Positions 13,511 to 17,313 of a DNA stretch of 17,313 nt are shown here, piece after piece (the first letter of the stretch is position 1; the number at the start of each line of letters is the position of its first letter). The translations under genes and the position numbers were made by a program. The notes below the pieces were generated by a model that searched no databases, was not told where the DNA came from, and was given only the letters and a program-made list of their open reading frames with translations. Source of the DNA: Spirochaetia bacterium (GTDB lineage Bacteria > Spirochaetota > Spirochaetia > Treponematales > Rectinemataceae); assembly GCA_021286925.1 (NCBI GenBank), contig JAJTBL010000008.1, positions 1 through 17,313 on the forward strand, written 5' to 3'.

Positions 13511-15058
13511 TTATTTTTTGGGGCGGATGAACTTCCAGGGATGGGCGTTCATCGGGTTCGGATACCAACCGTCCCACTTGGTGAGGTCGATCATATTCTG
13601 GGTGACATAGAAGTAGATAGGCAAAATAGCCATATCTTCATCGATGAGAACCTTTTCGGCATCGCCGAGCACTTTCATGCGTTCAGCGCCGAGGAGGGTC
13701 CTGGATTTTTCGATGAGCTCATCATACTTCTTGTTGGAGTACAGACCGTCGTTCTGGGTTCCGCCGGTGACCCACATGTCGGAGAAGGTCGAGGGATCCA
13801 GATAGTCGGCAATCCAGCCAGCGCGGGCGATATCGAAGTTGTGGGACTGTGACCTGGTGTCCAGGTAGGTTCCCCACTCCTGGTTCACGAGGTTGACCGT
13901 GATACCAAGATTTTCCTTCCACTGGGACTGGATGAATTCAGCGATGCGCTTGTGGTTGGCGCTGGTGTTGTAGAGAATGGAGAGCGTCGGGAAGCCCTTT
14001 CCGCCCGGGAATCCAGCTTCAGCAAGCAGTTTGCGTCCCATTTCAGGATTGAATTCGAATCCCTTGGCCGGTGTATAGCCGGTGCTGGGGGGCACAAAGG
14101 AATTAGCCGGGACCTGTCCGCCCTTGGTTACGTTTTCAACAAGGGCTTTCTTGTCAAAGGACATTGCCAGTGCCTTGCGGACGCGGGCATCATCCAGCGG
14201 CTTGCGGGTTACGTTGAAGATGTAGTAGTAGGTGCCGTATTCGGGAGCGACATGGAAATCCTTGCGGAGCTTGATTTCATTCATGAGCTCGGAAGGAACG
14301 GTGTCGATCCAGTCCGCGCCGCCGCTCTTGTAGAGGTTGTAGCCGACATTGACATCATCGTTGGCGAGGAAGGTGACCTTCTGGAGCGCTACGTTCTTGG
14401 CATCCCAGTATTTCGGATTCTTTACGACAACGACTCTTTCCTGCGACTTCCACTCTTTCAGAACGAACGGACCGTTGGAAACCCAGTTCTGCGGTTTGAC
14501 CCAGTCATTGCCGTATTTTTCAATGGCATGCATCGGGACGATGGCGAACGCATAGTGGACTACCATGTCGGGGAAGAAGGGGGTCGGGCCGACAAGCTGA
14601 ACCTCGAAGGTGTACTTGTCAACTGCACGGATCTTCACCGCTTCGGGACCGGCTTTGCCGGACAGATAGTCCATGCCGCCCGCGATGTAGCTGGCCGGAA
14701 GGTCGGCATACTGGAAGGCGTTCTTGGGATCCATCTTGCGGAGCCATGACTTGACGACGGTGTCAGCAGTGATTTCGACACCATCAGACCAGGTGGCTTT
14801 TCTCAGCTTGAAGGTGACGGTCTTGAAATCCTTGCTGAATGACCAGCTCTCCGCGATACCGGGAAGCGCGCGGTTAGTCTTGGGGTCAGCGATGGTGAGT
14901 CCCTCAAAGAGGGCCATGTAGATTCTGTGTTCCGGCACGCCTTCAACAGCATGCGGATCGAGCGACACAGGTTCAGCGCCATTGACGATGGTGAAGTCCT
15001 GAGCGCCGAGCGCCACTACTGAGAGAAGCGCGAAAAGGACAAATAAACTCCTTTTCAT
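13511..15058 (-). CDS. oppA: Oligopeptide/dipeptide ABC transporter substrate-binding protein (OppA, SBP family 5)
   Basis: This 515-aa secreted peptide-binding protein has a signal peptide at residues 1-19 (MKRSLFVLFALLSVVALGA), with no lipobox cysteine visible. It is therefore predicted soluble in the periplasm rather than a lipoprotein. Family landmarks include NGAEPVSLDPHAVEGVPEHRIYMALFEGL, the LRKATWSDG signature, NWVSNGPFVLKEWK, VRKALAMSFDKKALV and a C-terminal WDGWYPNPMNAHPW. Length is normal. The ATG has AGGAGG upstream and the promoter at 15090-15118 gives a short leader. It is first in the operon and separated from oppB by an attenuator, which fits the usual excess of binding protein. 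Peptides are the likely ligands, but this family also includes binders of other compounds. Confidence 0.95.
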   Translation of the reverse strand: MKRSLFVLFALLSVVALGAQDFTIVNGAEPVSLDPHAVEGVPEHRIYMALFEGLTIADPKTNRALPGIAESWSFSKDFKTVTFKLRKATWSDGVEITADTVVKSWLRKMDPKNAFQYADLPASYIAGGMDYLSGKAGPEAVKIRAVDKYTFEVQLVGPTPFFPDMVVHYAFAIVPMHAIEKYGNDWVKPQNWVSNGPFVLKEWKSQERVVVVKNPKYWDAKNVALQKVTFLANDDVNVGYNLYKSGGADWIDTVPSELMNEIKLRKDFHVAPEYGTYYYIFNVTRKPLDDARVRKALAMSFDKKALVENVTKGGQVPANSFVPPSTGYTPAKGFEFNPEMGRKLLAEAGFPGGKGFPTLSILYNTSANHKRIAEFIQSQWKENLGITVNLVNQEWGTYLDTRSQSHNFDIARAGWIADYLDPSTFSDMWVTGGTQNDGLYSNKKYDELIEKSRTLLGAERMKVLGDAEKVLIDEDMAILPIYFYVTQNMIDLTKWDGWYPNPMNAHPWKFIRPKK

Positions 15059-15089
15059 TAGTACCTCCTATTAAAATGATACTCAATAA

Positions 15090-15118
15090 ACTATATACTC
15101 ACTCAGACAGGATTGCAA
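15090..15118 (-). promoter_or_regulatory. Sigma70-type promoter of the opp operon
   Basis: On the minus strand TTGCAA (15113-15118), a 17-bp spacer and TATAGT (15090-15095) make a good promoter, with the start expected about 25 bases before the oppA ATG. On the plus strand a TATACT at 15094-15099 overlaps it and could serve the divergent alcohol dehydrogenase gene, but its -35 region is weak. Confidence 0.7.
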
Positions 15119-15124
15119 GGAAAT

Positions 15125-15141
15125 TTTCAAACATATTGAAA
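15125..15141. promoter_or_regulatory. Small dyad between oppA and the alcohol dehydrogenase gene
   Basis: TTTCAA and TTGAAA form a perfect 6-bp inverted repeat with a 5-bp centre. It lies just before the alcohol dehydrogenase ribosome site and just upstream of the oppA -35 box. It is placed where one regulator could act on both divergent genes; no binder is known. Confidence 0.35.
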
Positions 15142-15152
15142 GAGGTCGGAAT

Positions 15153-16313
15153 ATGTTCGTTTTCAACTCGCCAACCAAACTCGTTTTCGGAGAAGGAACT
15201 GCTGCCGGCGCTGGTTCCGAGCTCAAAGCGCTCGGGGTTCACAGGGTGCTCCTGGTCACCGGACCGGGCAGGACAGCTTCGCAGGAAGCGCTCGCCGGCA
15301 TTCTTGTTTCAATTCGGGAAGCTGGGCTGGAATTTGTCCATTACGCGGGAGCCGGCGCGGACCCTGCCACCACGATGGTGGACGAAGGTGCGGCGCTCTA
15401 TAAAAAGGAAGGCTGTGACGGCATACTGGGATTCGGCGGAGGCAGCCCCATCGATTGCGCCAAGGGAATCGGCGCATCAATCGGCGAAAACAGGCCGATC
15501 CGGGACTTTATCGGCACAGGGCTTGCCTTTACCAAGCCGGTACCGCCCCTTGTCGCGATACCGACGACCGCAGGAACCGGCACGGAGGTGACCAACGCCG
15601 CGGTGTTCACCCTCGTTGACGGACCGCGGAAAGCTAAAACAGGGACCGCAGGAACCAGCCTGTTCCCCCGGGTTGCACTGGTAGACCCCACATACCACCG
15701 GTCGATGCCGCCGGAACTGACTGCGGCGACCGGGATGGACGCGCTGACCCACGCCGTTGAAGCCTATGTGAGCCGAAACCACAACCCCATTTCAGACTTT
15801 TTCTGCCTTGAAGCCATCAAGCTGATAGGGCTTAATCTGAAGCGCGCCTGGAAAAACGGCGATGATATGGAAGCCCGCTCAGGCATGGCGCTTGCGTCTA
15901 CGCTGGCCGGCGTCGGGCTGTCCCAAGCCGGTCTGGGCATGGTTCATGGCTTTGCGCACGCGGCCGGAGCGCTCGGCGGGCTGGCACACGGCATGGCCAA
16001 CGCCATCATGCTGCCGTTTGTCCTGCATGAATACATTTCCGACGCCAACACGAGGCTCGCGGCTATCGGAAAGGCTTTGACCGGCAGGCAGGCGGCCACC
16101 GCTCTCGACGCAGTCTCCGCCATTGCCGAACTTGGCAGCGACATCGGCATCCCTCCCAACCTGAAAAGCGCAGGCATTCCTGAATCCTTGCTGCCGGAGC
16201 TTTTCGACGACGCAAAAACCTACAAGCGCAGGCCGCAGAGCCCTCGCCTGTTTACCGATGAGGAGCTTGAGCGCCTTCTGTATAAAGCCTGGTCGGATTC
16301 GATGATTGACTGA
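15153..16313 (+). CDS. Iron-containing (group III) alcohol dehydrogenase
   Basis: This 386-aa cytoplasmic NAD(P)-dependent dehydrogenase is of the FucO/AdhB type and normal length. The nucleotide-binding motif GFGGGSPIDCAK is at 93-104. The family signature IPTTAGTGTEVTNAAVFT follows at 136-153. The metal ligands are D196 and H200 in GMDALTHAVEAYVS, H265 in LGMVHGFAH and H279 in GGLAHGMANA, with all four present. The family reduces aldehydes or oxidises alcohols and diols during fermentation, and the exact substrate cannot be assigned. The ATG has AGAGG upstream. It is the only intact plus-strand gene, transcribed away from oppA across a 94-bp gap and towards sbcC. Confidence 0.94.
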   Translation: MFVFNSPTKLVFGEGTAAGAGSELKALGVHRVLLVTGPGRTASQEALAGILVSIREAGLEFVHYAGAGADPATTMVDEGAALYKKEGCDGILGFGGGSPIDCAKGIGASIGENRPIRDFIGTGLAFTKPVPPLVAIPTTAGTGTEVTNAAVFTLVDGPRKAKTGTAGTSLFPRVALVDPTYHRSMPPELTAATGMDALTHAVEAYVSRNHNPISDFFCLEAIKLIGLNLKRAWKNGDDMEARSGMALASTLAGVGLSQAGLGMVHGFAHAAGALGGLAHGMANAIMLPFVLHEYISDANTRLAAIGKALTGRQAATALDAVSAIAELGSDIGIPPNLKSAGIPESLLPELFDDAKTYKRRPQSPRLFTDEELERLLYKAWSDSMID

Positions 16314-16318
16314 CTGCC

Positions 16319-16347
16319 GGGCATTGGAAGCCTGCCACTGAATGCCT
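16319..16347. terminator. Weak hairpin between convergent genes
   Basis: GGGCATT (16319-16325) and AATGCCT (16341-16347) can pair (one G-U) around a 15-nt loop in the 42-bp gap between the alcohol dehydrogenase and sbcC stops. There is no clear T-run on either side, so terminator function is doubtful. Confidence 0.25.
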
Positions 16348-16355
16348 GAAAGCGG

Positions 16356-17313
16356 CTATCGAATCCTGAGCGTGGATCCCTGGGCTGTCTTGATCACTTC
16401 AAGCTGGTTCGGGATCCGGTTTCTCAGGCTTGTGACATGGGATATGATTCCGATCGTCCTGCCGCCGCGGATTTTTTCCAACACATTCATTGCGGTATCC
16501 AGCGATTCTTCATCCAGAGAACCGAAACCTTCATCGATAAAAATCGCCTCGAGCGAAACGCCGCCTGAGCGTTCCCGGATCATGTCCGAAAGTCCGAGGG
16601 CGAGGCTGACTGCAGTAATGAATTTTTCTCCGCCGGAAAGTGTTCCCGTGGACCGGTCCGCGCCTGTCCAGGCGTCGCGCACCTTGAGCCCCAGTCCGAT
16701 TCTTCCTCGCCCCGCCCGGCTTCCGGCCGCGCTCCGGCCCACATCCTGGCTGAGCGTTTCTTCTGGAATGAGGTAGTATCGGCCGTCGCTCATCTCGGAC
16801 AAGTGCAGAGATGCCCGGCTGACAACCTGCCGGAAATATTTCGCGAGTATGAAGAATTTAAAGGGCAGCCGTTTGCCCGAGAGTTCCCCCTTGAGCAATG
16901 CTGACAGCTCCTCCGCGGTAGAAACATCGGAACGCTTTCCTGCTCTCAGCACTTCAAGCTCGGCGATGCGAGCCATGGAATTTTTCATGGTTTGCAAATA
17001 TGTCGAATTTTCGAGCAGTCTGGTTTGCGCATTGTCCAATGCTTCCCGGGCTTCGGTAAATTCCTGTTCGAGCTTCGCGATATCCGGCAATGATTCGCCT
17101 TCTTGCGGCAAATCATGGGCAAGCGCCTGCGCCAACGTTTCAGCTTTCGCCAGCGCTTCGCGATACATCCTCGATTTTTCTTCTTCGGTATTTCGCTCAG
17201 CCTTGCCCAGTTCAGCCGCGTGAACAGCCTCCAGTGCCGCTGAAAATTCAAGCTCATGTATTGGACCAAGCGCTGAAACTGCGTTATGCGCTTCTATTTC
17301 GAGTTTTTCCGCA
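16356..17313 (-). CDS. sbcC: Exonuclease subunit SbcC, C-terminal part (5' end cut by window edge)
   Basis: About 318 C-terminal residues of an SMC-like ATPase are visible; the frame is open to the right edge, so the true start and the zinc-hook region lie outside. The first 110 residues or so are charged helical coil (AEKLEIEAHNA, KAERNTEEEKSRMYREALAKAE). The ATPase C-lobe follows, with FFILAKYFRQVVSRA, the signature TLSGGEKFITAVSLALGLSDMI, Walker B AIFIDEGFGSLDEESLDTAM and the histidine switch GIISHVTSLRNRIPNQLEVIK. With SbcD, the protein degrades hairpin and blocked double-strand DNA ends. sbcD is expected just beyond the right edge in the same direction. The short linker RSAAGSRAGRGRIGLGLKV around 17168 minus 140 codons is a normal variable region. 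Confidence 0.95.
   Translation of the reverse strand, partial: AEKLEIEAHNAVSALGPIHELEFSAALEAVHAAELGKAERNTEEEKSRMYREALAKAETLAQALAHDLPQEGESLPDIAKLEQEFTEAREALDNAQTRLLENSTYLQTMKNSMARIAELEVLRAGKRSDVSTAEELSALLKGELSGKRLPFKFFILAKYFRQVVSRASLHLSEMSDGRYYLIPEETLSQDVGRSAAGSRAGRGRIGLGLKVRDAWTGADRSTGTLSGGEKFITAVSLALGLSDMIRERSGGVSLEAIFIDEGFGSLDEESLDTAMNVLEKIRGGRTIGIISHVTSLRNRIPNQLEVIKTAQGSTLRIR

Noticed and set aside
13952..14749. 265-codon plus-strand open frame opposite oppA
   Set aside because: It is a shadow of the oppA codons in an antisense frame, with no ribosome site or recognisable domain; oppA is unmistakable over the same bases.

Overview
This 17.3 kb window is a gene-dense piece of bacterial chromosome of moderate GC. 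It comes from a heterotrophic, probably anaerobic or fermentative bacterium with a periplasm. Two transport operons with secreted binding proteins, DeoR- and IclR-type sugar or acid regulators, an iron-type alcohol dehydrogenase and a broken gene resembling a spirochaete-style sensor make a Spirochaetota host my best guess. No rRNA, tRNA or marker gene confirms this. I see no CRISPR array, phage, transposase or tRNA. All genes run on the minus strand except the alcohol dehydrogenase and one gene remnant.

Reading each operon in its own direction (right to left), the layout is as follows. (1) 1-3554: a DeoR-family regulator, a 2-oxo acid dehydrogenase E2 and an E3 (cut by the left edge) are tightly packed. 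They sit behind a clear sigma70-type promoter whose start site is covered by five TTCGA repeats at an exact 11-bp period. No E1 gene is visible. (2) 3618-3965 (+): remnant of a sensor-like protein. (3) 4062-8884: IclR regulator, TRAP binding protein, small and large TRAP permease subunits, and a DapA/NanA-type aldolase or lyase. The iclR promoter carries two palindromic operators just downstream of its -10 box, and a hairpin with a T-run separates the binding-protein gene from the permease genes. The module looks like import of an organic or sugar acid followed by aldol-type cleavage. (4) 8934-15118: a complete oligopeptide/dipeptide ABC importer (oppA, oppB, oppC, oppD, oppF). It has a strong promoter, an attenuator-like hairpin after oppA, a possible internal promoter before oppB, and a strong bidirectional terminator at the end. 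Its OppC has an unusual insertion of roughly 90-100 residues. (5) 15153-16313 (+): an iron-dependent alcohol dehydrogenase divergent from oppA. (6) 16356-17313: the C-terminal ATPase half of SbcC, cut by the right edge.

The protein families are all known. The most interesting material is regulatory architecture (the phased DeoR array, the paired IclR operators, and binding-protein/permease attenuators in both transporters) and protein architecture (the OppC insertion, the tandem E3-binding domains in E2, and the altered active-site loop of the DapA-like enzyme). I did not find convincing evidence for a wholly new system.
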